A stretch of DNA of 64,000 nt from Bisbaumannia sp015645095 (GTDB lineage: Bacteria; Pseudomonadota; Gammaproteobacteria; Pseudomonadales; Halomonadaceae): the NCBI GenBank assembly GCA_036871055.1, contig CP141893.1:1240001-1304000 (forward strand), written 5' to 3'. The notes under the pieces were generated by a model, which saw only the letters and a program-made list of their open reading frames with translations, made no database searches and was not told the DNA's origin. How positions within the stretch are numbered: position 1 is the first letter of the stretch; each line of letters starts with the position of its first letter. Shown here in pieces: positions 23,461-32,564 of the stretch. A program made the translations under genes and the position numbers.

Positions 23461-25541
23461 GAGCGCTGAACGACTACCTGGGTCGCCATGACTGGGCGAA
23501 CAATGTGCAGATGAAGCTGCTGGCGGGGCCCTTGCTGATCCTGCTGGTGATGGCGATGCTGATCCTGCCTCTGCCGCCCTTCGCCCTGGACCTCTTCTTC
23601 ACCTTCAATATCGCGCTCGCGGTGATGGTGCTGCTGGTCAGCATGTTCACCCGCCAGCCGCTGGATTTCGCCGCCTTCCCCGCGGTGCTACTGTTTACCA
23701 CCCTGCTGCGACTCTCCCTCAACGTCGCCTCCACCCGGGTGATCCTGATGGAAGGGCACCAGGGCGGCGATGCCGCCGGCAAGGTGATCGAGGCCTTCGG
23801 CCAGTTCCTGATCGGCGGCAACTTCGCCGTGGGCCTGGTGGTCTTCGCCATCCTGGTGGTGATCAACTTCATGGTCATCACCAAGGGCGCCGGGCGCATC
23901 GCCGAAGTGGGCGCCCGCTTCATGCTCGACGCCATGCCCGGCAAGCAGATGGCCATCGATGCCGACCTCAATGCCGGCCTGATCGGTGAGGAGGAAGCCA
24001 AGAAGCGGCGGACTCAGGTGTCCCAGGAGGCCGACTTCTACGGCTCCATGGACGGCGCCAGCAAGTTCGTGCGCGGCGACGCCATGGCCGGCCTGGTGAT
24101 CATGGTGGTCAACGTGATCGGTGGCCTGTTGATCGGCATGCTGCAGCACGACATGGCCTTCAGCGATGCCGCCCGTACCTATACCCTGATGACCATCGGC
24201 GACGGCCTGGTGGCGCAGATTCCCGCCCTGGTGATCTCCACCGCCGCCGGCGTCACCGTGTCCCGGGTCACCACCGACCAGGACGTGGGCCAGCAGATGA
24301 TCAGCCAGCTGTTCGTCAATCCTCAGGTGATGATCCTGGCCGCCTGCGTGATGGGCCTGCTGGGCCTGGTGCCGGGCATGCCCAACTTCGTCTTCCTGGT
24401 CTTCACCGCCCTGCTGGGCGGCCTGGCCTGGCTGCTGATCAAGCGCCAGCAGGACGCCCTGGTGCAAGAGGCGGAGAGTGCCCCGCCGCCGCCGCCCCAG
24501 GAGGCCCCCGAAGCGAGCTGGGACGATGTCCAGCTGGTGGATACCCTGGGGCTCGAGGTAGGGCACCGGCTGATTCCCCTGGTCGACCAGCGCCAGGACG
24601 GCGAGCTGCTGGGGCGCATCAAGAGCGTGCGCAAGAAGTTCGCCCAGGAGGTGGGCTTCCTGCCGCCGGTGGTACATATCCGCGACAACCTGGAGCTCGG
24701 CCCCAACACCTATGTGATCACCCTCAAGGGGGTCGAGATCGGCCGCGCCGAGGCCTACCCCGGCAAATGGCTGGCCATCGACCCGGGCCAGGTCTCCGGG
24801 CAACTGGACGGCACCGCCACCGAGGACCCCGCCTTCGGCCTGCCGGCGGTATGGATCGATGGCGGCCAGCGCGAGCATGCCCAGGTCTATGGCTATACGG
24901 TGGTGGATGCCGGCACCGTGGTGGCCACCCACCTCAATCACCTGCTGCACCAGCACGCCGCCGAGATGCTCGGCCGCGCCGAGGTGCAGCAGCTGCTCGA
25001 CAAGCTCGGCGAGGAGCACAAGCCGCTGGTGGAAGAGGTGGTGCCCAAGGCGATCTCGCTCACCGTGTTGCAGCGCCTGCTCCAGCACCTGCTCGATGAG
25101 GAGGTGTCGATCCGCGATCTGCGCACCATTCTCGATACCCTGGCCGAGTACGCGCCCCAGCAGCAGGACGTGGGCGAGCTCACCGCCCTGGTGCGGGTCA
25201 GCCTGGGACGGGCCATTACCCAGCAGTGGTTCCCGGGTCAGGATGAGCTGCATGTGATCGGCCTCGATGCCCAGCTCGAGCAGGTACTGCTGCAGGCGAT
25301 GAATGGCAGTGGCGCCCTGGAGCCGGGCCTGGCGGAGACCCTGATGGCCCAGGCCGAGCAAGCCCTGGAGCGCCAGGAGGCCAAGGGCGAGCCGCCGGTA
25401 CTGGTGGTGCAGCACGGCCTGCGGCCGGTGCTGTCGCGCTTCCTGCGTCGGCGCCTGCGCCACCTGGTGGTGATGTCCCAGGCCGAGATTCCCGATGACC
25501 GCACCCTGAGAGTGACCAGCCTGGTGGGAGGTAATGGATGA
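23457..25541 (+). CDS. flhA: Flagellar export gate protein FlhA
   Basis: This 694-residue protein forms the export gate nonamer. Eight hydrophobic segments fill about 15-330, including the highly conserved FHIPEP region between them (AGRIAEVGARFMLDAMPGKQMAIDADLNAG). A large cytoplasmic domain (about 350-690) docks chaperone-substrate complexes. ATGA overlaps on both sides couple it to flhB and flhF. Confidence 0.97.
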   Translation: MRALNDYLGRHDWANNVQMKLLAGPLLILLVMAMLILPLPPFALDLFFTFNIALAVMVLLVSMFTRQPLDFAAFPAVLLFTTLLRLSLNVASTRVILMEGHQGGDAAGKVIEAFGQFLIGGNFAVGLVVFAILVVINFMVITKGAGRIAEVGARFMLDAMPGKQMAIDADLNAGLIGEEEAKKRRTQVSQEADFYGSMDGASKFVRGDAMAGLVIMVVNVIGGLLIGMLQHDMAFSDAARTYTLMTIGDGLVAQIPALVISTAAGVTVSRVTTDQDVGQQMISQLFVNPQVMILAACVMGLLGLVPGMPNFVFLVFTALLGGLAWLLIKRQQDALVQEAESAPPPPPQEAPEASWDDVQLVDTLGLEVGHRLIPLVDQRQDGELLGRIKSVRKKFAQEVGFLPPVVHIRDNLELGPNTYVITLKGVEIGRAEAYPGKWLAIDPGQVSGQLDGTATEDPAFGLPAVWIDGGQREHAQVYGYTVVDAGTVVATHLNHLLHQHAAEMLGRAEVQQLLDKLGEEHKPLVEEVVPKAISLTVLQRLLQHLLDEEVSIRDLRTILDTLAEYAPQQQDVGELTALVRVSLGRAITQQWFPGQDELHVIGLDAQLEQVLLQAMNGSGALEPGLAETLMAQAEQALERQEAKGEPPVLVVQHGLRPVLSRFLRRRLRHLVVMSQAEIPDDRTLRVTSLVGGNG

Positions 25542-28156
25542 GCGTGACCCGCTTCTTGGGCGCCAATGTGCGCGAGGCGATGCGCCGGGTGCGCAGCGCC
25601 CTCGGCGATGACGCCCTGATCCTGGCCAATCGACGCACCGACGAGGGCATCGAGATCCTGGCCATGGCGGAGGCCGAGGCGGCCCGCCAGGACGCCGCCG
25701 AGGGCCAGCCCGCGCAGCAGGCGCGCGCCCCGCAGCCGCCGGCATCCCCGGGGTGGCCGGGGGATGCCGAGCCGGAGACCGGCTTTAGCCTGCCCGCCGG
25801 GCGCAGCCCCGCGAGCTTCGCCCAGGCCCTGGCTGCCCGTCATGGCGTTAGCCTCTCCGAAACGCCGGCGTCGAGTCCGGCAGCGCGGGGCTCCGCGGCT
25901 GATTCTGCGCAAGCGCTAGCGGCGCGTCATGGCGTCAGCCTGACTGAGACTGCGGATGCGACGTCCTTTTCGCTGGGCGATACCGCGCCGAATCACGAGA
26001 CGCCGCCACCCCGCCCGCTAAGCCGCGCCCGGGCCGCCTATCAGCCCGACGACGGACTCGTCCCGGAGCCCGCCCCGGCGTCGCTTCCCAAGCCGGTCGC
26101 CGATGATCCGGCCCCGAGACCGGTCACTGATCAAGCGGCCCCGAGGCCGGCCGCTGGGGAGGGCGACCCGGCTCAGTCGGCCGGCAACGAGGCCGACTTT
26201 ATCGCCCTGAGCCAGCGGCTGCTGAGCGAGGTGCAGGATATGCGCCAGCTGCTGACCCGGGAGCCGCCGGCCCGGGAGGGGCGACCCGGGGCCCTGCAGG
26301 GGCTGCAGCGCCAACTGGTGGGGGCCGGTTTCGGCCATGCCCTGACCAGCGAGCTGCTGGCCAGCCTGCCCACCGAACTGGCCCTGGAAGAGGCCGAGGC
26401 GGCGCCGGTGCAGGCCTGGCTCAGGCGCAGCCTGGCGGCGCGGCTGACCACCCGGGAGGACGAGGCGAGCCTGTTTGCCGAGGGCGGCGTGCTGGCCCTG
26501 GTCGGGCCCACCGGGGTCGGCAAGACCACCACCACCGCCAAGCTGGCGGCCCGTTACGTGATGCGCCATGGCCCCGAGGGGCTGGCCCTGGTGACCACCG
26601 ACAGCTACCGCATCGGCGCCCATGAGCAGCTGCGCATCTACGCCGATATCCTCGGCGTGGAGGTACACGCCCTGGACGCCGAGACGCCCCTGGAGGGGCT
26701 GCTCGAGCGCCTGGCCGACAAGGCCCTGGTGATCATCGATACCGTCGGCATGAGCCAGCGCGACCAGCGCCTGGTGGATCAGGTGGCACGACTCCAGGAG
26801 GGGGAGCGCCGGGTGCGCCTGATGCTGATGCTCAGCGCCACCAGCCAGGGGGAGACCCTGGAGGAGATCGTGCTCACCTACCGCCGCGCCGCCCAGGCGG
26901 CGGGGGCGCGCCTCGAGGAGGTGATCCTCACCAAGCAGGACGAGGCGGCGCGGCTCGGGCCGCTGCTCGATGCGCTGATCCGCCATGGCCTGCGCCTCAA
27001 CTTCGTCTGCCATGGCCAGCAGGTACCCGAAGACATGGCCCGGGCCGATGGCCTGGCCCTGGTGGAAGCGGCCCTCGAGAATGCCGAGGCCTCGCCCAGC
27101 AATGGGCGAGTGGCGGCGGAGCTGCCGCGGCTGGCCGGTTGGTCTCGGGGCCTGGCGGGGCAGAGTCGCGCCCTCGGCGCCGCCTGGCAGCGCCTGCAAG
27201 CGGCCTTGCCCACCTTCCAGCCCCTGGCCGAGGCCTGGCAGGCGGCTGGCCTGCCCCTGGACCGACAGGCCGAAGCCCTGGAGCGCCTCTGGGAGCGGGA
27301 GACGGCCTCGCCTCGGGCGCTGATGCGCTGGGCGCGGCGGCGTCCCCAGGCCCAGGGCTGGCGCCAGCCCGACCTGCGCCTGGATGACCGGGGGCTCGGC
27401 CTGGGTCTGCCCAGCCTGCAGCATCGCCAGCCCGCCGACGAGCAAGAGCGTCTGGCCTGGGCCGACGACCTGGGCGTCGCCGCCCACCTGCTGCCCGGGT
27501 TACCCAGCCGCGAGGCCTGGGACTGGCTGGGCGAGCGGGTCCACCCCTGGCTGGCCCAGGCCTCGGGCAGCACCCGGGTCTGGCATCGGGGCGAGCGCCT
27601 GGCCCTGGGCGACCTGACCGGGCAGGGCGAAGCGTTGACGCCGCTGCCCTGTCGCCATCGCCAGGGGCCGGCGAGCCTCGAATTGTGCCAGCTCCCGGTG
27701 GCCGCCGCGCCGGCGGGCAGTCGTCGCCAGGAGGATCGCGCCCTCTGGGCCTGGCTCGGGGTGCTCAAGGATGATGCCGGCCGCCCGCTGGGGCAGCGCT
27801 ACTGGCTCTCGCCGGCCTGGCTGGAGTGGGATGCCCTGGAGCTGCTGCGCCATCAGCTGGCCCTGGAGTCCCTGGAGCGCCTGACCCGACGCGCCTGGCA
27901 GCAGCTGCCGGAGGCGGGGCTCGAGGCCCTGGAGCCCCAGCTGCGCCTGACCCTGGCCGCCGGCCTGGCGGGCCTGGCCCTCGGCCTGGAGCAGAGCGAG
28001 GCGCCCTGGGCCCTGGACCTGCGCGGCGAGCTCTTGGCCCTGCAGGGGGGGCGCCGCACGCGCAGCGCCGGTCGGCTCCTGGATGGCCTGTTACAACTGC
28101 TGGCGGCGCGCGAGGCGCTGCGTGGCCTGACCCTGGGACTGGAGGAGTCGCGGTGA
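25538..28156 (+). CDS. flhF: Flagellar SRP-like GTPase FlhF with long C-terminal extension
   Basis: FlhF is an SRP-type GTPase that sets flagellar position and number. The 872-residue protein has a short B-domain (about 1-60), a Pro/Ala-rich linker holding two copies of AQALAARHGVSL, and an NG GTPase domain (about 215-515) with GPTGVGKTTTTAKLA, TTDSYRIGAHEQL, DTVGMSQRD and TKQDE. Known FlhF proteins usually end soon after this domain. Here about 355 further Leu/Trp/Arg-rich residues follow that match no domain I recognise. The frame is continuous and codon use is uniform. Confidence 0.93.
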   Translation: MSVTRFLGANVREAMRRVRSALGDDALILANRRTDEGIEILAMAEAEAARQDAAEGQPAQQARAPQPPASPGWPGDAEPETGFSLPAGRSPASFAQALAARHGVSLSETPASSPAARGSAADSAQALAARHGVSLTETADATSFSLGDTAPNHETPPPRPLSRARAAYQPDDGLVPEPAPASLPKPVADDPAPRPVTDQAAPRPAAGEGDPAQSAGNEADFIALSQRLLSEVQDMRQLLTREPPAREGRPGALQGLQRQLVGAGFGHALTSELLASLPTELALEEAEAAPVQAWLRRSLAARLTTREDEASLFAEGGVLALVGPTGVGKTTTTAKLAARYVMRHGPEGLALVTTDSYRIGAHEQLRIYADILGVEVHALDAETPLEGLLERLADKALVIIDTVGMSQRDQRLVDQVARLQEGERRVRLMLMLSATSQGETLEEIVLTYRRAAQAAGARLEEVILTKQDEAARLGPLLDALIRHGLRLNFVCHGQQVPEDMARADGLALVEAALENAEASPSNGRVAAELPRLAGWSRGLAGQSRALGAAWQRLQAALPTFQPLAEAWQAAGLPLDRQAEALERLWERETASPRALMRWARRRPQAQGWRQPDLRLDDRGLGLGLPSLQHRQPADEQERLAWADDLGVAAHLLPGLPSREAWDWLGERVHPWLAQASGSTRVWHRGERLALGDLTGQGEALTPLPCRHRQGPASLELCQLPVAAAPAGSRRQEDRALWAWLGVLKDDAGRPLGQRYWLSPAWLEWDALELLRHQLALESLERLTRRAWQQLPEAGLEALEPQLRLTLAAGLAGLALGLEQSEAPWALDLRGELLALQGGRRTRSAGRLLDGLLQLLAAREALRGLTLGLEESR

Positions 28157-28178
28157 GCCGTATCGAGGAGCAAGGAGC

Positions 28179-28997
28179 ATGAGCGCCGATCAGGCCCAGG
28201 GGCTGAGACGCTGGGCCGAGGCCCAGGGACGCGGTGCCGAGGATGGCCAAGAGCCGCATGCCATGGCGACGGATGAGGCGCGGCGCTCCGTCGAGGGCGA
28301 CGCTACGGACGATCGGGAGACCGCCATCGCCAGGACGCTGAGGGAGATGGCGCTCGCCGAAGCGGCCGAGACGTCGAAGCCCCGGCCCGCGACGCCTGCC
28401 GAGGAGGTCACGGCGGGCATCGTGGGCGAGGCGGCGGACGACCGGGAAACGGCGATCGCCAGGGCACTGGTCGAGATCGCCCGGGAGGAGCGAGCCCTGG
28501 CAGCGAGCGGCCGGGGGGAGCCGGTCGCGGCAGAGGGGGGCGTGACAGCACCCCCGTCGAGCCCGGCCCAGGGCCAGCCCCGCGATCGGGTATCTCCCGG
28601 CGGGAGGCCGGCCGCGAGGCCGCGGCTCCAGGCGCAGCGTCGACTGCGGGTGTTGGGGCTCGCCGCTGATGAGCCGCCCAGGGCCCGACGGCTGCTGGCC
28701 ACCTGGGCCGGCCGGGGCCAGCGCTGGGTGGGGCGGCCCGACGACTGGGAGGTCACACCGGTGGCCCTGGAGGCGGTGTCGCGTCATCCCGCCAGCGGCT
28801 ACTGGGCGCTCTGGGTCACGCCGGGTCCCGAGGCCTTCCGTCGCGGCTATCGGTTGCTGAGGGCCCTGAGCCGCCAGCCCGGGCCCCGGCGCCTGTTGTT
28901 GCTGGTGCCGGGGCTGCGCTCGCGGCGCGGCCTGGCGGATAACCTCGCCGGGGTGGCCGAGGGGCTGGGTATCGAGTTGCTGGTGATCACCCCATGA
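28179..28997 (+). CDS. FlhG-like protein without MinD ATPase motifs
   Basis: The gene sits where flhG/fleN normally follows flhF. Residues 4-12 (DQAQGLRRW) match the DQAxxLR helix by which FlhG activates the FlhF GTPase. The middle (about 45-110) holds two copies of DDRETAIAR-x-L-x-E, then a disordered Pro/Arg stretch. The last 70 residues (WVTPGPEAFRRGYRLLRAL, LLLLVPGLRS, LGIELLVI) resemble the C-terminal half of MinD/FlhG, but no Walker A (KGGVGKT) or dimerisation motif exists anywhere. It may be a decayed FlhG kept as an FlhF activator. It overlaps flhE by ATGA. Confidence 0.65.
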   Translation: MSADQAQGLRRWAEAQGRGAEDGQEPHAMATDEARRSVEGDATDDRETAIARTLREMALAEAAETSKPRPATPAEEVTAGIVGEAADDRETAIARALVEIAREERALAASGRGEPVAAEGGVTAPPSSPAQGQPRDRVSPGGRPAARPRLQAQRRLRVLGLAADEPPRARRLLATWAGRGQRWVGRPDDWEVTPVALEAVSRHPASGYWALWVTPGPEAFRRGYRLLRALSRQPGPRRLLLLVPGLRSRRGLADNLAGVAEGLGIELLVITP

Positions 28998-29383
28998 GGC
29001 GCTGGCCGGTGGCGCTGTTCCTCCTGCTTCTCGCCGGCCAGGCCGTCGCCGCCGGCAGCTGGGTCGCCGAGCCACCGCCGCTGCGGCTCAGTGTCGTCGG
29101 TCGCGATACGGTCTCGGCGCCGATCCAGGCGCCCCCCGGGGTGGCGTCGGGGGCCGAGATCACTCGGGTGCGCTGGCGCCTCGAGTCGCCGGTGGGCGCG
29201 TTGCCGCCCCTGCGTCTCTGTCAGGCCGAGCGCTGCATGCCGCTGACCGGGCCCCGCGGCATCAGCGAGGGGCTGGCCGGGGCACCGGCGGACCGCCCAC
29301 TGCGGCTCCATGGCCGGCTTCCCGAGGGGCAGCGTGGGGCCCTGAGTCTGGGGGGTATCCAGTTGATCATCGACTATCGCTGA
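28994..29383 (+). CDS. flhE: Periplasmic flagellar protein FlhE
   Basis: The 129-residue protein has a signal peptide ending near AVAAG and the FlhE features GSWVAEPPPLRL, SAPI, a paired-cysteine segment LCQAERCMPL and a C-terminal IIDYR resembling the family's VIVNYR. In enterobacteria flhE follows flhA directly and its product limits proton leakage through the flagellar export gate. Here flhF and the flhG-like gene separate the two. Confidence 0.85.
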   Translation: MRRWPVALFLLLLAGQAVAAGSWVAEPPPLRLSVVGRDTVSAPIQAPPGVASGAEITRVRWRLESPVGALPPLRLCQAERCMPLTGPRGISEGLAGAPADRPLRLHGRLPEGQRGALSLGGIQLIIDYR

Positions 29384-29524
29384 GACGCGGCGATGAGTTG
29401 CCGCGAATAGCCCGCGGATTCGACGCCTATTCCCGCCTTCCCGCGGCGACTGGACCCCAATAATAGGAGAGGGTCGGTCGACTCCGTCGACCGGGTGAAA
29501 CGACCTTCCAGTTCGAGGCGAGGC
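29384..29524 (+). promoter_or_regulatory. fliA leader region
   Basis: This 141-base gap contains a palindrome GGTCGA-CTCCG-TCGACC (29476-29492). No convincing sigma-70 or sigma-28 promoter is visible, and dependence on FlhDC is likely by analogy but not provable here. Confidence 0.35.
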
Positions 29525-30223
29525 ATGTACACGGCACAGGGCAAGATCGATCAGGGTGCACTCGTCGAGCAGTATCTGCCGGTGGTAAGGCGTCAGGCCC
29601 TGGCCCTGCAGGTACGGCTGCCGGCGGGCATCGAGCTGGATGATCTTATCCAGGCGGGAATGATGGGGCTGCTGGACGCCATGGGGCGCTATGACGCCTC
29701 GGCGGGGGCCACTTTTACCACCTTCGCCAGCCAGCGAATTCGCGGCGCCATGATCGACGAGCTGCGTAGCCGCGACTGGCTGCCGCGCAGCGTGCGGCGC
29801 AATGCCCGGGCCCTGGACGCCAGTATCCGGCGCCTGGAGCAGCAGTTGGGGCGTCCCCCGGAGGAGCGCGAGATCGCCGAGGACCTGGAGATCGATCTCG
29901 ACATCTACCACCAGCTGCTGGGGGACACCAACAACGGCCACCTGCTGCCCTTCGAGGAACTGGTGGCGGAGGGCCAGGAGCCCAGCGCCGAGGAGGAGGG
30001 CGCCTCGCCCTTCCTGGCCCTGCTGGGCGGCGAGCGACGCGAGCGCCTGGTGGCGGGCATCGAGGCCCTGCCGGAGCGGGAGAAGCTGCTGATGGCGCTC
30101 TATTATCAAGAGGAACTCAACCTCAAGGAGATCGGCGCCGTCCTTGGCGTCACCGAATCCCGGGTCTGCCAGCTGCATAGCCAGGCCATCGGCCGCTTAA
30201 GAGCACGTCTCGCCGAAGAGTAG
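29525..30223 (+). CDS. fliA: Flagellar sigma factor FliA (sigma-28)
   Basis: The 232-residue sigma factor resembles enterobacterial FliA more than pseudomonad FliA: MYTAQGKIDQ start, LPAGIELDDLIQAGMMGLLDA (region 2), RGAMIDELRSRDWLPRSVRRNAR, and LPEREKLLMALYYQEELNLKEIGAVLGVTESRVCQLHSQAI (region 4). ATG 29525 fits the family start; GTG 29495 in frame has no ribosome site. It would read the promoters listed at 766, 2580, 8533 and 18026. No flgM gene is in the window. Confidence 0.97.
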   Translation: MYTAQGKIDQGALVEQYLPVVRRQALALQVRLPAGIELDDLIQAGMMGLLDAMGRYDASAGATFTTFASQRIRGAMIDELRSRDWLPRSVRRNARALDASIRRLEQQLGRPPEEREIAEDLEIDLDIYHQLLGDTNNGHLLPFEELVAEGQEPSAEEEGASPFLALLGGERRERLVAGIEALPEREKLLMALYYQEELNLKEIGAVLGVTESRVCQLHSQAIGRLRARLAEE

Positions 30224-30281
30224 GCATGGCGTCGCAGGGCGCTACACCATCGGGCCGCTGGCCCACGATTTCCCTAGACCT

Positions 30282-30307
30282 CCCGCTGCCTCGGCAGCGG
30301 GTTTTTT
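30282..30307 (+). terminator. Intrinsic terminator after fliA
   Basis: CCCGCTGCC/GGCAGCGGG (two-base loop) followed by six T residues. Confidence 0.95.
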
Positions 30308-30323
30308 ATGTCGGCCAGAAACG

Positions 30324-30349
30324 CCGCGGGCCCCGGTCGGGGCCCGCGG
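30324..30349 (-). terminator. Strong hairpin downstream of prc
   Basis: An 11-bp perfect stem (CCGCGGGCCCC/GGGGCCCGCGG) lies between the convergent fliA and prc genes, six bases beyond the prc stop. It probably ends or protects the prc transcript. Confidence 0.65.
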
Positions 30350-30355
30350 TGGGGG

Positions 30356-32431
30356 TCAACGGTCGTTATGGCTTAGCCGGGCCTCGCCGCCCCGGGTCAT
30401 CAGCAGGGCATAGTCGAGGAGGATCTCGGCGGACTCCTCCACCTCGGCTCGATCCACCGGGGTATCGTCTTCCTCGTCATTGCCGCGGGCATCCACCCAG
30501 TCCTCCAGTAGTTCCAGGCCCAGGGCCTCGCGGCGGGCATTCTCCAGGGCCAGCTGGCGGGCCTCCTGCGCCTCCAGTTCCTGCTGGCGCCGCTCCCGGT
30601 TGAGGCTGACGCTGGTCTGGTGCTCGCGCAGCTCCCGGGCCAGCTCCGCCTGGCTCTGCAGGTAGATGAAGTTGGGGTGCTCGCCGATGCGCTCCTGGTG
30701 GCCGGCGCGCAGCGCCTCGATAAAGCGCCAGGGCTCGCCATAGTTGCGGTACTGGACGGCACGCACCTGATCCCAGACCAGGGCGTTGTCGAGGCTGCTC
30801 TCGCCGATCACTTCCGGGTCGATCAGGCTGGGGAAGAGGATATCGGGGTCCACGCCGCGGTGCTGGGTGCTCTCCCCGGAGATGCGGTAGAACTTGGCTC
30901 GGGTCAGCTTGATCTGGCCGTGGCTCAGGTCGTTGAGGGTCTGCACCGTGCCTTTGCCGAAGGTGCGGTTGCCGAGTACCAGGCCGCGGCCATAGTCCTG
31001 GATGGCGCCGGCGAAGATCTCCGAGGCGGAGGCGGAGAGGCGGTTGACCAGCACCGCCAGAGGGCCGTCATAGAGGGTGCCGCTCTCGGTGTCGCCGTAG
31101 AGGCTGATGCGCCCGCGGGCATCGCGCACCTGCACCGTGGGCCCCCGGTCGATAAACAGGCCGATCAGGGAGTTGGCCTCGTGGAGGGCGCCGCCGCCGT
31201 TGTTGCGCAAGTCCAGGACGATGCCGTCGACCCCCTCGTCCTTGAGTTCCCGAACCAGGCGAGCCACGTCGCGGGTGGTGCTGCGGTAATTGCTCTCGCC
31301 GGCCTGCCAGGCGTCGAAGTCCACGTAGAAGGTGGGAATCCTGATCACGCCGATGCGATGCGGCTCGCCATCCCGTCTCAGCTCGATGATCTCGCGGCTG
31401 GCGGCCTGATCCTCCAGGGCCACGGTATCGCGGGTGATCTCGATGATCCGCGAGCGGGTCATGTCCACCGCCTGGGCGGGCACCACGTCGAGGCGGACCA
31501 CCGAGCCCTTGGGGCCGCGAATCATGTCCACGACCTCATCCAGACGCATGCCGACCACATTGACCATCTCGCCCTCGTCATCATCGCCCTGACCCACGGC
31601 GATGATGCGATCCGCCGGGGCCAGCAGGCCGGACTTGTCGGCGGGGCCACCGGGCACCAGGCTGGAGACCTTGACGTACTCGCCCTCGGCCTGGAGCAGG
31701 GCACCGATGCCCTCCAGGGAGAGGCGCATCTGGATATCGAAGGATTCCCCCTGGCGCGGCGAGAAGTACTCGGTATGGGGGTCGATGGTGCTGGTCACCG
31801 CCGCCATGAAGAGGCCGAAGACGTCGTCGCCGTTGGTCTGGCGCAGGCGATTGAGCTGCCCCTCATAACGCTGGTGCAGGTTGTCGTGCATCTGCGCTTC
31901 GTCCTGGCCGGCCAGCAGCTGGGTCAGGGCGGCGTTCTTGAGGCGCTTGCGCCACAGCTCGTCGAGTTCCGCCTCGCTCCTCGCCCAGGGCGCCTCGTCC
32001 CGGTCGATCTCCAGGCGATCGTCGCTCTCGAAGGTGAAGTCGAGACCCGCCTCGAGGCGCGCCAGGATCCACTCGAGGCGCTGCTCCAGGCGCTCCTGAT
32101 AGCGGTCATAGAGCGCATAGATGGCTTCCAGCTCGCCGTCGTAGAGCACGTCGTCCATGCGCGTCTCGAGATGGCGAAACTCGGCCACGTCACTCTCCAG
32201 CAGGTAGGCCCGCTGGGAGTCGAGGATATCGAGGAAGCGCTGGAAGGCCTGGCGGGACCACTGGTTGCCCAGGCTCACGTCGGCATAATGACTGTAGCGT
32301 AGCGATTCGGCGACCTCGGCGGCGGCCTGACGCTGGGCATCGGTGGGTTCTGGGGTGGCGAGGGTCGAGGCGCTGAATGCCAGGGTCAGCGCCAGGACCG
32401 TCAAACGCCGTAGGGCGACAGTCAGGCTCAT
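30356..32431 (-). CDS. prc: Tail-specific periplasmic protease Prc/Tsp
   Basis: This 691-residue S41 protease degrades periplasmic proteins with nonpolar C-termini. It has a signal peptide (about 1-25), an N-terminal helical domain, a PDZ domain (about 230-330), and the protease core with LDLRNNGGG, the serine in LSASASEIFAG, and the lysine in FGKGTVQT. ATG 32431 (MSLTVALRR) is chosen; the open frame extends further upstream without a plausible start. It is divergent from the aminopeptidase gene. Confidence 0.95.
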   Translation of the reverse strand: MSLTVALRRLTVLALTLAFSASTLATPEPTDAQRQAAAEVAESLRYSHYADVSLGNQWSRQAFQRFLDILDSQRAYLLESDVAEFRHLETRMDDVLYDGELEAIYALYDRYQERLEQRLEWILARLEAGLDFTFESDDRLEIDRDEAPWARSEAELDELWRKRLKNAALTQLLAGQDEAQMHDNLHQRYEGQLNRLRQTNGDDVFGLFMAAVTSTIDPHTEYFSPRQGESFDIQMRLSLEGIGALLQAEGEYVKVSSLVPGGPADKSGLLAPADRIIAVGQGDDDEGEMVNVVGMRLDEVVDMIRGPKGSVVRLDVVPAQAVDMTRSRIIEITRDTVALEDQAASREIIELRRDGEPHRIGVIRIPTFYVDFDAWQAGESNYRSTTRDVARLVRELKDEGVDGIVLDLRNNGGGALHEANSLIGLFIDRGPTVQVRDARGRISLYGDTESGTLYDGPLAVLVNRLSASASEIFAGAIQDYGRGLVLGNRTFGKGTVQTLNDLSHGQIKLTRAKFYRISGESTQHRGVDPDILFPSLIDPEVIGESSLDNALVWDQVRAVQYRNYGEPWRFIEALRAGHQERIGEHPNFIYLQSQAELARELREHQTSVSLNRERRQQELEAQEARQLALENARREALGLELLEDWVDARGNDEEDDTPVDRAEVEESAEILLDYALLMTRGGEARLSHNDR

Positions 32432-32564
32432 CAATGAAGCACTCCCGAATTCATGTACACTTCCCATCCTTAGAAGACACGCATGCGGCCGTAGGGTTGC
32501 ACCGACCGAACCGGCATTGTAGCAGCCCTTGTCGCCAGACACAGACCCTTCTGCGAGGATCCCC

